Positions 18,316 through 26,304 of a stretch of DNA of 64,000 nt are shown here, one piece after another. Every line of letters begins with the position of its first letter. Within the stretch, counting starts at the first letter, position 1. The DNA comes from CAKRJP01 sp963589425. Its GTDB lineage: Bacteria; Bacillota; Clostridia; Lachnospirales; Lachnospiraceae. Under the pieces are notes generated by a model that worked only from the letters and a program-made list of their open reading frames with translations, had not been told where the DNA came from and ran no database searches. The stretch is from positions 1 to 64,000 of the forward strand of contig CAVAKZ010000002.1 in assembly GCA_963589425.1 (NCBI GenBank), read 5' to 3'. Position numbers and translations under genes: made by a program.

Positions 18316-19143
18316 TTATTTAACTGCTCCGGTAATACCTTCTGCGAATTGTTTCTGCAAAACAAAGAATACAATCATAGTCGGCAAAGAACAGAACAAT
18401 ACACCCATCATAAGTACACCATAATCTGTGGTATATCCACTAGACAGGTTTGCAATCAACATTGGCATGGTCTGGGCTCTGGTATCAGCCATAACAACCT
18501 TTGGCCACAAATATGCATTCCATGCATTCATAAATGTAATAACCGCTGCTGCTGCATAGGTAGACTTCATAACCGGCATGTACATTTTAAAGAAAATCTG
18601 GAACTCGGAAAGTCCCTCTAATCTGGCAGCCTCCATAATATCCACCGGGAAGTTTCTGGAATTTTGACGGAACATCATAATCAAAAACGGGGTGGATATA
18701 CTAGGTAAAATAAATGCCCAAACAGTATTTAATAAGCCTGCGGAAGAAACCATCTTAAACAAAGGAATCATGGTTGCAACCTGAGGAACCATCATAGCCA
18801 AAAGTAAAATAGAAAAAACCTTATCCTTTGCCTTGTCATGGTAAAGCTCAAATCCAAAACCTGCCAGTGAGCAGATCAAGAGAGCCACAATTGTCTGTAC
18901 AATGGAATACAGGAAGGAGTTTCCCATAGCTCCCCACAAATCAGTCTGCTCTGTTAATTTCTGGAAATTTTCAAGAGCATATACACCAAAAGAGATCTTT
19001 CCTCTTGCCACATCTACGGATTGGTTTGTAGCTGCCGAAATCATCCAATAGAGTGGGAACACTGAGATAAAGGAACAAATGATCAAGAAAATATAAGTTG
19101 GTATTAATCTTCGCTGTATAGCGGAACTATTCTTCTTAGTCAC
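18316..19143 (-). CDS. Carbohydrate ABC transporter permease, MalG/LacG type
   Basis: About 275 residues from the GTG at 19141-19143, which has AGGTGA 6 bases upstream; a frame extension to GTG 19152 is less well placed. Six hydrophobic helices; the EAA loop reads 'EAARLEGLSEFQIFFKMYMPVMKST' in a cytoplasmic loop that docks the ATPase. CUT1 family inner-membrane subunit 2. Its start overlaps the end of the upstream permease by 8 bases, so translation is probably coupled. No ATPase is encoded nearby; MsmX at 12.1 kb is the likely partner. Confidence 0.9.
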   Translation of the reverse strand: MTKKNSSAIQRRLIPTYIFLIICSFISVFPLYWMISAATNQSVDVARGKISFGVYALENFQKLTEQTDLWGAMGNSFLYSIVQTIVALLICSLAGFGFELYHDKAKDKVFSILLLAMMVPQVATMIPLFKMVSSAGLLNTVWAFILPSISTPFLIMMFRQNSRNFPVDIMEAARLEGLSEFQIFFKMYMPVMKSTYAAAAVITFMNAWNAYLWPKVVMADTRAQTMPMLIANLSSGYTTDYGVLMMGVLFCSLPTMIVFFVLQKQFAEGITGAVK

Positions 19144-20038
19144 GAGAATCACCTACTTTCATACTGATTGCAGACAAGATTGCCACCAGAACAAAGATAA
19201 AGAAGGACATTGCTGATGCATATCCAAACTTACCTACGCCCTGTCCAAATGCGTTGTTGTAAATGTAGTGGGACATTGTAATGGTTGACATAGCCGGTCC
19301 ACCCTTTGTCAGGTTTACAGACTCATCGAACAACTGCAAGGTACCATTGATTGACATGATAACTGTCATAACGATCGTTGGCATCAAAAGCGGCACTGTA
19401 ATCTTCCAGAAGGTCTTCCATCCATTTGCACCATCGATCTTGGCTGCTTCATAAACAGAATATTCAATATTCTGAAGTCCTGCCAAATAGAAGACCATAT
19501 TGTAACCTGTCCATCTCCAAATCAGAGCAATAATGATAACCGCCCTTGCGCTGGCTGTATTTGCCAGGAAATTATAGCTGCTATCGAAAATGCCAAGACC
19601 TACTAAAATCTGGTTGATCAATCCATCCTGGGCAAACAAGGATTTAAAAATCAATGCGTAGGATACAAGGGATGTTGCACATGGCAAGAAAACCATGGTA
19701 CGAAAGAGTCCTCTAAACTTCAAATCCCTGTTGTTAAGCAGCTGGGCTAAAAGAATGGCTAATACCAACATAACCGGAACTTCGATTGCCAGATAAAAGA
19801 AAGTATTTCCTACAGAACGAAGGAAGGTCTGGTCTGCAAACATTCTTGTATAGTTGTAATTGATAGGGTCCGCTACCTTTGTATTAACACCGGTTCCTGT
19901 TGTAAATGATGTGATGAAGGCTTGAATCATAGGGTAGAAACTAAATACCGCGATCATAAGGGTTGCCGGAGCAAGGAAAAACCATCCGGCCCGTTTTTGC
20001 TTCCCTTCTATGTTCAGCCCTTTACTATTCTTACTCAA
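19136..20038 (-). CDS. Carbohydrate ABC transporter permease, MalF/LacF type
   Basis: 300 residues with six hydrophobic helices. The N-terminal 'AGWFFLAPATLMIAVFSFYPMIQAFITSF' helix is typical of CUT1 permeases of the LacF/UgpA type, and the EAA loop 'EAAKIDGANGWKTFWKITVPLLMPT' is intact. It forms the channel together with the permease that overlaps its 3' end. The gene follows the binding-protein gene after a hairpin at 20083-20116 that probably lowers permease expression relative to the binding protein. Confidence 0.9.
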   Translation of the reverse strand: MSKNSKGLNIEGKQKRAGWFFLAPATLMIAVFSFYPMIQAFITSFTTGTGVNTKVADPINYNYTRMFADQTFLRSVGNTFFYLAIEVPVMLVLAILLAQLLNNRDLKFRGLFRTMVFLPCATSLVSYALIFKSLFAQDGLINQILVGLGIFDSSYNFLANTASARAVIIIALIWRWTGYNMVFYLAGLQNIEYSVYEAAKIDGANGWKTFWKITVPLLMPTIVMTVIMSINGTLQLFDESVNLTKGGPAMSTITMSHYIYNNAFGQGVGKFGYASAMSFFIFVLVAILSAISMKVGDSRD

Positions 20039-20082
20039 TGTTAAATCCCCCTTTTTATATTCTCAGTCGAGATTCTTAAGGA

Positions 20083-20116
20083 AAACGGGGAGTCGGAAAA
20101 CTCCGATTCCCCGTTT
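20083..20116 (-). terminator. Intercistronic hairpin between binding protein and permeases
   Basis: AAACGGGGAATCGG pairs with CCGACTCCCCGTTT around a 6-base loop, with one G-T pair, and is followed by TCCTTAAG rather than a U-run. It is probably an mRNA stabiliser or partial terminator rather than a full stop. Confidence 0.6.
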
Positions 20117-20142
20117 AATACTTCGTATTTAGATGATTAAAA

Positions 20143-21498
20143 TTAATCTTCCATTGCAAACTCAAGGTCTGACTGAGCCTGAGCCAAAGCATCTTCTACA
20201 GATGTTCCATTATGGATATTTGTAATAGCTGTTGCTACCTTCTCACGTGCTGTGTAGTGGTAATCGCTCTGCTCAACAACCTTAACGTGTGATCCCATCT
20301 CTACGATCTTAGCGTAGATTGCCTGATTGTTAAAGTACTCAACACCTTCCTGGTAAACCTCAGACTCACTTGCTGAGATACATGTTGTGATAACACCACC
20401 GTTGCGAAGAGCATTGTCATATGTAGCCTGAGCACCTTCACCGCCGCCAAAGGTGTATGCTAAGAAGTCTTTTGCAAGTTCAACCTTATCATCCTGGCAG
20501 TTAGATGTAATGTAGAGAGAAGATCCACCGTTTGAGGCATATCCTTCTTCACCGTTAATTGTTGGCATAGAAGTGATCTCCCACTTACCAGAGTTGTCTG
20601 CAACCTGCTCAATAGTAGGAATGATCCAGTTACCATTCATAACACCAGCAACCTTATCCTTCTGGATGTCATTAGTGTAACCACTCCAGTCGTTAGCAAG
20701 AAGTAATACGTTCTTCTGCTGCATCTCTTCGATAATGTTAAGAATCTCTACTAATGTATCATTGTCAGCAAGATTTGCTTTTCCGTCCTTAAACTGAGAA
20801 ACACCCTCTGCCTGAAGCATTAAGTAAGGAAGATCATTTCCGTCTCCGTCCATAGAAAGGAGATACTTACCTGTCTCATTGTAAACCTTCTCACCAATCT
20901 CAATGAACTTATCCCATGTAATGCCTGTTACATCGTCGATAGTGTATCCACACTGCTCTAAGAGGTCAACTCTATAAGCAAAAATAACAGTTCCGTTATC
21001 TACAGGCACACCATAATGCTTGTCATTGATGGTAGAGAAGGATAATTTCTCTGCTCCGAAATCTGACCAATCAATGTCTGCATCATCAACATCCTGCCAT
21101 GCATCCGGATAGTTTGTTACATACTGCTGTATGTAATGATCCTGGAATAATACGATATCCGGCAAGTTGCTGTAGTCCCTAGCCTGTGCAGCTGTTGTAA
21201 CAGCATTCTCAATATCAGATGACTGAGACTGCTCAATGATCTCCAAATTGAAATCCGGGTGAGTCTCCTTGTAAGCATCAGCTGCTGCCTCAAGAGCCGG
21301 GATATTGAAGTTTGCATCCCATGCTGCAACAGTTAATGTGTTCTCATCATCTGAAGTATACATCTCTGCCGCACCGCTATCTTCTGATGATGCTGTGGAA
21401 TCACTTGATGATGACGATGAGCTGCTTCCTCCACATCCTACCAGTGAAGTCATTGCCAGTGCCCCAACTAGCAATACTGAAACGATCTTTTTTTTCAT
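20143..21498 (-). CDS. Extracellular sugar-binding lipoprotein of the lac ABC transporter
   Basis: 451 residues. A signal peptide ends in the lipobox LVGC (Cys22), followed by a Ser-rich linker that tethers the mature protein to the membrane. The body is a family-1 solute-binding protein (start 'ENTLTVAAWDANFNIPALEAAADAYKE'; 'AGVMNGNWIIPTIEQVADNSGKWEITSMP', 'SSLYITSNCQDDKVELAKDFLAY'). It captures the sugar and delivers it to the two permeases downstream. The promoter at about 21582 and the AraC regulator beyond suggest substrate induction. Gene order with lacZ implies a beta-galactoside as ligand. Confidence 0.9.
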   Translation of the reverse strand: MKKKIVSVLLVGALAMTSLVGCGGSSSSSSSSDSTASSEDSGAAEMYTSDDENTLTVAAWDANFNIPALEAAADAYKETHPDFNLEIIEQSQSSDIENAVTTAAQARDYSNLPDIVLFQDHYIQQYVTNYPDAWQDVDDADIDWSDFGAEKLSFSTINDKHYGVPVDNGTVIFAYRVDLLEQCGYTIDDVTGITWDKFIEIGEKVYNETGKYLLSMDGDGNDLPYLMLQAEGVSQFKDGKANLADNDTLVEILNIIEEMQQKNVLLLANDWSGYTNDIQKDKVAGVMNGNWIIPTIEQVADNSGKWEITSMPTINGEEGYASNGGSSLYITSNCQDDKVELAKDFLAYTFGGGEGAQATYDNALRNGGVITTCISASESEVYQEGVEYFNNQAIYAKIVEMGSHVKVVEQSDYHYTAREKVATAITNIHNGTSVEDALAQAQSDLEFAMED

Positions 21499-21581
21499 AA
21501 ATATCCTCCTTTAAAAATCGCTAATTTGGAAATCCAATTGGTTGTTTATCCATTGATTTTCCCTTGCTTAAATCTAAATTT

Positions 21582-21626
21582 ATTATACATAGCGTTTTTT
21601 ATTATTTGTAATCAAAAATACGCTAT
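21582..21626 (-). promoter_or_regulatory. Promoter of the lac ABC/lacZ operon with an inverted repeat
   Basis: The minus strand has TATAAT at 21582-21587. A 7-bp inverted repeat ATAGCGT/ACGCTAT (21589-21595 and 21620-21626) brackets the poorly conserved -35 region. Its position suits an operator for the AraC regulator transcribed from 22715, but ownership is inferred. Confidence 0.45.
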
Positions 21627-21765
21627 TTCTTTGCAAAAACAATCATTTGGAAACTAGTTTTATACTTTTCGTTTCCCCTTTTTAACAATTTGCGAAATTT
21701 TTGTCTAATATTTTTGTGCATTTTGCACATTCCGTTTTTTTAAGTAAATTCTTTATAAGCCAATA

Positions 21766-21796
21766 AAAAAGACTGGGATTTATGCCTCCCAGCCCT
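21766..21796 (-). terminator. Terminator of the lac-cluster AraC gene
   Basis: CTGGGA and TCCCAG pair on the minus strand and run into TCTTTTTT. The left arm overlaps the last codons of the AraC gene. Confidence 0.75.
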
Positions 21797-22715
21797 TTAA
21801 TGCACTAATTTGATAATTCTTCAAAATACCTTCCTGCTTGTTCTCTTTACGCTTCCATTGATTAGGACTATATCCCGTCAACCGCTTAAAATTCCGGTTA
21901 AACGTAGACTGGGTCTGATATCCCACCCGAAAACTAACTTCCTCCATGGAAAGGTCCTCTCTGGTCATTAACCAGCAAGCCTTATCGATCCGCACTAGAT
22001 TAACATAATCTAAAGGCTTCATATGCATAGCCCCCTCAAAGATTCGGCGAAAATGACTTTGACTTAATCCGCAGGCCTCTGCAATATCCTCAACTCTTAA
22101 CTGTTCCATGTAATGTTCATTAACATATTCTAAAGCCCCCCGAAGATGCTCATTGACCCGATAGGTCCCCCTAGATCGCTCCCTCTCATCTACAAGCCGC
22201 ATCATTTCAATCACTAAGGCATAAAGATATCCCCTAACACTTGCCTCGTAATAGATGTTCTTATCCCGATATTCCCGGATAATATTTTGAATTAACCTGG
22301 CCATAATTCCATGATTTTTTTCTGTTTTCATTGTGCCCCGCCGATTGACCACACCAAGTACACGATTTTCCAGCAGGGTATCCAAATGCAGCTCTGTTTT
22401 CACAAACCGGTCGATATCCACAAAAAGATACTCCCATTTACAAATATGTCCGGGAGCACTGTTGGTGGTATGGGGAATGTTGGCGGGAATCACCGTAAAC
22501 TCTCCCCCCTGGTAATGGTAGGTACGATCCTCAATAACCAGCTCTCCGTCTCCATAGTAACAATAACCAATCTCCATATAATTATGAAAATGTAGGGTAT
22601 CCCGAATTCCCGCTCCGTATTCCTGTTCCCAGCCCTTTCCTAAAAGGGGCAATACATAGGTATCTGCCGGAATCTCATAATAGCGGTACTCCATCCGTTT
22701 CTTCTTTTTTGCCAT
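21780..22715 (-). CDS. AraC-family transcriptional regulator of the lac cluster
   Basis: About 311 residues from the ATG at 22715, which has AAAGGAG 8 bases upstream; the longer frame to 22760 has no ribosome site. The N-terminal cupin sensing domain ('LHFHNYMEIGYCYYGDGELVI', 'GEFTVIPANIPHTTN') and the C-terminal double HTH ('LRVEDIAEACGLSQSHFRRIFEGAM', 'SFRVGYQTQSTFNRNFKRLTGYSPNQW') are both complete. It lies directly upstream of the binding-protein gene in the same direction and ends in its own terminator. A role as galactoside-responsive activator of the transporter and lacZ is likely. Confidence 0.87.
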   Translation of the reverse strand: MAKKKKRMEYRYYEIPADTYVLPLLGKGWEQEYGAGIRDTLHFHNYMEIGYCYYGDGELVIEDRTYHYQGGEFTVIPANIPHTTNSAPGHICKWEYLFVDIDRFVKTELHLDTLLENRVLGVVNRRGTMKTEKNHGIMARLIQNIIREYRDKNIYYEASVRGYLYALVIEMMRLVDERERSRGTYRVNEHLRGALEYVNEHYMEQLRVEDIAEACGLSQSHFRRIFEGAMHMKPLDYVNLVRIDKACWLMTREDLSMEEVSFRVGYQTQSTFNRNFKRLTGYSPNQWKRKENKQEGILKNYQISALKGWEA

Positions 22716-22797
22716 TAAATCAAACTCCTTTGGTTCATTATAAAATGTATGCTTTTCCATGTCTATAGTTATGCCAAACTAATCTACTGGCATAAAG

Positions 22798-22828
22798 AAA
22801 ACCTACACTCAATGAGCATAGGTTTCCT
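22798..22828 (-). terminator. Terminator of the ChW/transglutaminase gene
   Basis: ACCTATGCTC and GAGTGTAGGT form a 10-bp stem with two G-T pairs, followed on the minus strand by TTTCTTT. Confidence 0.7.
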
Positions 22829-22849
22829 CTGTCTTGTATTTAGGAAGTT

Positions 22850-24430
22850 TTAATCATAGTATTCGTAATCTGTATACCTCCAGGTTCCGGAGGTTCCATA
22901 GGTAAAATTATATCCATTTTTCCCTGTTCCGTTTTGGAAGCTGGTATCAAAGACATGATCATCGATTTCTACCCAGGCATGATCCTCCATTCCTCCACTT
23001 GCACTCAATACATAGCCATAGACATAATGGGCGCTGGAATATCCCAAATTCTTTGCCAACCAATAGAAGGCTCCCGCAAAGCTTCTGCAATCTCCATATC
23101 CCTGTTCCAAACCAAGTAATCCATAATATTGAGAGCTTGTATATCCTCCTGAAGGCTCGCTGTCTACATGTGTATAGTTAATGTTATTTATACACCACAA
23201 AAAGCAGCTGTACAGGTCTTTTCCCACCTGATTATAGATATTGTTGCATGCATCTAAGACTCTCTGCTCCTGAGGAGTTCTTGTAACATAGGCATTCTCC
23301 GTACTGCCGGGAGCAGCTGCCCCCTTTTGCACCAAGCGAATCTCAATAGATTCTAATCGCTTTCCTAAGCCGGAGGATCCAGCCTCCTCACCATTCTTAG
23401 CCCATCCAAGCCAGCCATAAGACTGAATATGGACACGGTAATAAATATCATAATAACTGCTGATCTCGCCTTCTAATTGAATTTGAACAGCTTCCAAACG
23501 CTTTGACTCACCGGTAGTTCCGCTCAAAGCTCCGTCAGTTACCCAATCCTGCCAACCATAGGTCTGTACATGGGATCTATAACTTACATATCCGGGAAGA
23601 ACTCCCTGTTCAAAGTTAATGGAAAGGGCCTCCAAGCGTTTTGACTCGCCGATTGCACCAAGCCAGTCTCCTGCATAAACCGGTCCAATATCTCCATAGG
23701 TCTGCTGATGGCCGCTGTAGGAAATGCTTCCGAAGGAATCCGGTGTAAGATAAGTATAATCCACCATGGCACCGTGAAGGTCCTCCGGAATAGCTCCTCC
23801 ATCTTTTGCCACCAGGCAAATCTTCACAGCCTCCACTCGCTTACTTAGGCCCGAAGTTCCACACCAACCGCTGTCATCCCAAGATCCCTTTACCCACTTG
23901 GTCCATCCAAAAGTCTGGGCATGAAGACAATAATAAATATCGAAATACTCTGCTAATTCTCCTGTAAGATACATTTGAATTGCTTCTATACGTTTTCCTT
24001 CCCCTGTGGTTCCCATTCGCTCTCCGCTGGTTTTCCAGTCCTGGGTTCCATAGGTTTGTACGTGAGCCCGGTATACAATGTCTCCTTCAAAGTCCTGGAT
24101 GGCGCTTCCCTTAAAAATGCTTAAAGCCTCCAGGCGCTTTGACTCACCTGTAGTACCAAAATCCGCACCATCACTGACATAGGTCAGATCTCCATAAGTC
24201 TGAACATGACCGAAATAATTCAGGTAGGTTCCTTCTTTCAGCTTATGCCCTAAAGAGTTTGTTGATCCATCTGCCTGTGCAAGATCTGTAGGAGCACTGG
24301 CTTCTTCGTCAGAAACTACAGAGGTCCCCCCCACATTTTCTTCAGCATATGCCATGGAAGGTGCAGTTCCCACCACCATAGAAGTGGCCATAAAGTAGGC
24401 CAGCAAAATGTTCTTTAATCTTTTTCTCAT
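22850..24430 (-). CDS. Secreted ChW-repeat protein with C-terminal transglutaminase-like domain
   Basis: 526 residues from the ATG at 24430 (AAAGGGAAG upstream); the frame extends to 24517 but the signal peptide starts here. The signal peptide ends around 'PSMAYAEE'. Residues ~65-375 hold six clostridial hydrophobic-W (ChW) repeats, each with 'H(V/A/Q)QT(Y/F)G' and 'G..GxSKR(L/V/I)EA', arranged as two groups of three. The C-terminal ~135 residues are a transglutaminase/protease fold with a complete Cys448-His484-Asp495 triad ('GDCRSFAGAFYWLAKNLGY', 'EDHAWVEID', 'HVFDTSF'). It is exported, probably bound to wall or surface polymers through the ChW repeats, and may crosslink or cleave peptides there. 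The substrate is unknown. Confidence 0.85.
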   Translation of the reverse strand: MRKRLKNILLAYFMATSMVVGTAPSMAYAEENVGGTSVVSDEEASAPTDLAQADGSTNSLGHKLKEGTYLNYFGHVQTYGDLTYVSDGADFGTTGESKRLEALSIFKGSAIQDFEGDIVYRAHVQTYGTQDWKTSGERMGTTGEGKRIEAIQMYLTGELAEYFDIYYCLHAQTFGWTKWVKGSWDDSGWCGTSGLSKRVEAVKICLVAKDGGAIPEDLHGAMVDYTYLTPDSFGSISYSGHQQTYGDIGPVYAGDWLGAIGESKRLEALSINFEQGVLPGYVSYRSHVQTYGWQDWVTDGALSGTTGESKRLEAVQIQLEGEISSYYDIYYRVHIQSYGWLGWAKNGEEAGSSGLGKRLESIEIRLVQKGAAAPGSTENAYVTRTPQEQRVLDACNNIYNQVGKDLYSCFLWCINNINYTHVDSEPSGGYTSSQYYGLLGLEQGYGDCRSFAGAFYWLAKNLGYSSAHYVYGYVLSASGGMEDHAWVEIDDHVFDTSFQNGTGKNGYNFTYGTSGTWRYTDYEYYD

Positions 24431-24449
24431 AGTAAACTTCCCTTTCATT

Positions 24450-24854
24450 TTATTTTTCAAAAAGTTCCTCAACTTTATCTTGAAACTCTTCAAACTTGTC
24501 CAAATAGATATCCACAATCCTGTGGCAATATTGTTTTACAATCACTCCATCATAATCGTGAGCCAACTGGTTTCGTACCTTGAGCATGTCCATCCACACA
24601 TCTCCCTTGATAAGGTCTGCCTGGTAGGACTCTCGCAGTACCTCTCTGGGAGAACCGGCAACAAAACCTGTAATAGCATAATGTTGAACAAGAATATCTT
24701 TCATAACCTTCCATGCAAGATCGAAGGTAATACTGAATTTGGCACTAGTGCCACTTAACACAAAAGAATCCTCCATGTCTCGACTTCTTGCTTCAGATAA
24801 TGATGCCAAGGAGTTCTTAAATGATTCATACCTTTTTGTAAATTTCTCGTCCAT
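24450..24854 (-). CDS. HepT-like HEPN toxin (HI0074-family nucleotidyltransferase partner)
   Basis: 134 residues, all-helical. It carries the HEPN RNase motif RX4HXY as 'RNQLAHDY' (Arg94, His99, Tyr101). In studied MntA/HepT pairs the HEPN protein is a ribonuclease toxin that the partner inactivates by adding AMP to the motif Tyr. The family is also annotated as the substrate-binding subunit of HI0073/HI0074 nucleotidyltransferases. The gene overlaps the upstream nucleotidyltransferase by 29 bases, the usual tight coupling, and ends 20 bases before the ChW transglutaminase gene. Confidence 0.8.
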   Translation of the reverse strand: MDEKFTKRYESFKNSLASLSEARSRDMEDSFVLSGTSAKFSITFDLAWKVMKDILVQHYAITGFVAGSPREVLRESYQADLIKGDVWMDMLKVRNQLAHDYDGVIVKQYCHRIVDIYLDKFEEFQDKVEELFEK

Positions 24855-25107
24855 ATTTTACAATATCCTCCAATAACAAGGGATTTTTGCATTCATCTAA
24901 ATCCACAAGATCAATCTTGTACAATGTAGGAATATCCTCAATTTCTTCCTGGAGGGCAAGGATATCAGAAACTCCTTTTACAGCAATATCAATATCACTG
25001 CGTTCCCTTTCTGTCCCCTTGGCCCTGGATCCGAATAAAATCACCTGGGTTCCATTATATTTTTTACAAATATTAACAACATCACCATATATCTCTTCTA
25101 ATGTCAT
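24826..25107 (-). CDS. Minimal nucleotidyltransferase (MntA-like antitoxin)
   Basis: 93 residues, a one-domain Pol-beta-type nucleotidyltransferase. The active-site pattern GSX10DXD is exact: 'GSRAKGTERERSDID', with Gly26, Ser27, Asp38 and Asp40. A further acidic residue expected in strand 5 is probably in 'IDLVDLDE'. By analogy with characterised MntA it would AMPylate and silence the HepT toxin encoded next. Its start lies 12 bases after the PatB gene stop, so the pair seems inserted into, or cotranscribed with, the M20/PatB unit. Confidence 0.82.
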   Translation of the reverse strand: MTLEEIYGDVVNICKKYNGTQVILFGSRAKGTERERSDIDIAVKGVSDILALQEEIEDIPTLYKIDLVDLDECKNPLLLEDIVKYGREIYKKV

Positions 25108-25118
25108 AACTGATTATC

Positions 25119-26279
25119 CTACTTTAAATTTTCTGCCAATGCATCCACCGCAGTCTTTACATTGTCCATGGATGTAGCCAAATTGATACGAATACAGGTT
25201 CCAAATTTGTCACCGCCAAACCAATGACCATAATCCACCGCAAGGCCACATTTTTTTTGGATAACTTCTTCCATCTCTTCCGGAGCCACATAGGCACCAA
25301 GGTCCACCCAACAAAGGTAGGTTCCTTCAAGAGGTGTGACGATAATTTCCGGAAGCTTCTCTTGCAGCTGTGTTTTTAAATACTTGTAATTTTCATAAAT
25401 CTGCCTTTTTACGCCTTCTAGCCATCCTGCTCCTCCTTCATAGGCCGCCTGGGCCGCCACATATCCAAAGGCATTTCCGCTTGGAAGGCTATTGCCTTCT
25501 ATGTAGCGATCCCATTTTCTCCGAATTTCTTCATCTGGAATTACTACTATAGAATTCTGTGCACCGGCAATGTTAAAGGTCTTTGATGGCGCGGTAAGGG
25601 AAATCATCATATGATCATAATCTCCAACTGAAAGAGACGGAATGTGGGTGTTTTCTCCATATACCAGATCCTGATGAATTTCATCAGAAACCACTAGCAC
25701 CTGGTGTTTTTTACAAATCTCAAATAGTTTTTTTAACTCCTCTTTTTTCCATACTCTTCCCACTGGATTATGTGGGGAGCACAAGATAAACAGTTTTACG
25801 GAATTTTCTACGATCTTCTTCTCAAAGTCTTCCAAATCAAGAGTATATACACCATTCTCATTTACTAGGTCTGAACAGATTAACTTTCGATCATTATTTT
25901 TAACCGCTTTAAAAAATGGATAATATACCGGTGTGTTTACCAGCACTGCATCCTTTGGTTTGGTAAGGATCTGCACCAGCCAGTGAAATCCTGCTACCAC
26001 TCCCGGTGAGAAACGGATCCATTCTTTTTTCACTTCATATCCGTGTTGTTCTTTTTCCCAATTGATAAAGGCCTGATAGTAGGCATCCGGAATTTTATAA
26101 TATCCATATACTCCTGATTCCACATAGCTTGTCAATGCCTCTTTTACACACTGGGGCACCTGAAAATCCATATCAGCCACCCACATAGCAAGGAGACCTT
26201 CCTCCCCAAACATTGTAGTTTGACCATCCCATTTATTGCAATTACTATTTTTTCGATCTATGTAAACGATTTCTTCCAT
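25119..26279 (-). CDS. MalY/PatB-family PLP-dependent C-S lyase (aminotransferase class I/II fold)
   Basis: 386 residues, full length. It cleaves C-S bonds of cystathionine or S-substituted cysteines to pyruvate, ammonia and a thiol. 'MWVADMDFQVP' at the N-terminus and 'GVYGYY' are MalY/PatB hallmarks; the PLP lysine is Lys233 in 'TAPSKTFNIAGAQNS', and 'CSPHNPVGRVW' holds the cofactor-binding Asn. It starts 26 bases after the M20 deacylase gene and so shares its transcript. Together with that deacylase and the amino-acid ABC transporter just upstream it could process N-acyl cysteine conjugates. A plain cystathionine beta-lyase in methionine synthesis is the main alternative. Confidence 0.88.
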   Translation of the reverse strand: MEEIVYIDRKNSNCNKWDGQTTMFGEEGLLAMWVADMDFQVPQCVKEALTSYVESGVYGYYKIPDAYYQAFINWEKEQHGYEVKKEWIRFSPGVVAGFHWLVQILTKPKDAVLVNTPVYYPFFKAVKNNDRKLICSDLVNENGVYTLDLEDFEKKIVENSVKLFILCSPHNPVGRVWKKEELKKLFEICKKHQVLVVSDEIHQDLVYGENTHIPSLSVGDYDHMMISLTAPSKTFNIAGAQNSIVVIPDEEIRRKWDRYIEGNSLPSGNAFGYVAAQAAYEGGAGWLEGVKRQIYENYKYLKTQLQEKLPEIIVTPLEGTYLCWVDLGAYVAPEEMEEVIQKKCGLAVDYGHWFGGDKFGTCIRINLATSMDNVKTAVDALAENLK

Positions 26280-26304
26280 TTTTCTTTTTTCCTTTCTCAG
26301 CCTT

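Noticed and set aside
24450..25107. Reading the MntA/HepT pair as an antibiotic nucleotidyltransferase
   Set aside because: The 93-residue minimal domain with GSX10DXD and the HEPN partner with RX4HXY fit the toxin-antitoxin type; no aminoglycoside-binding domain is present.
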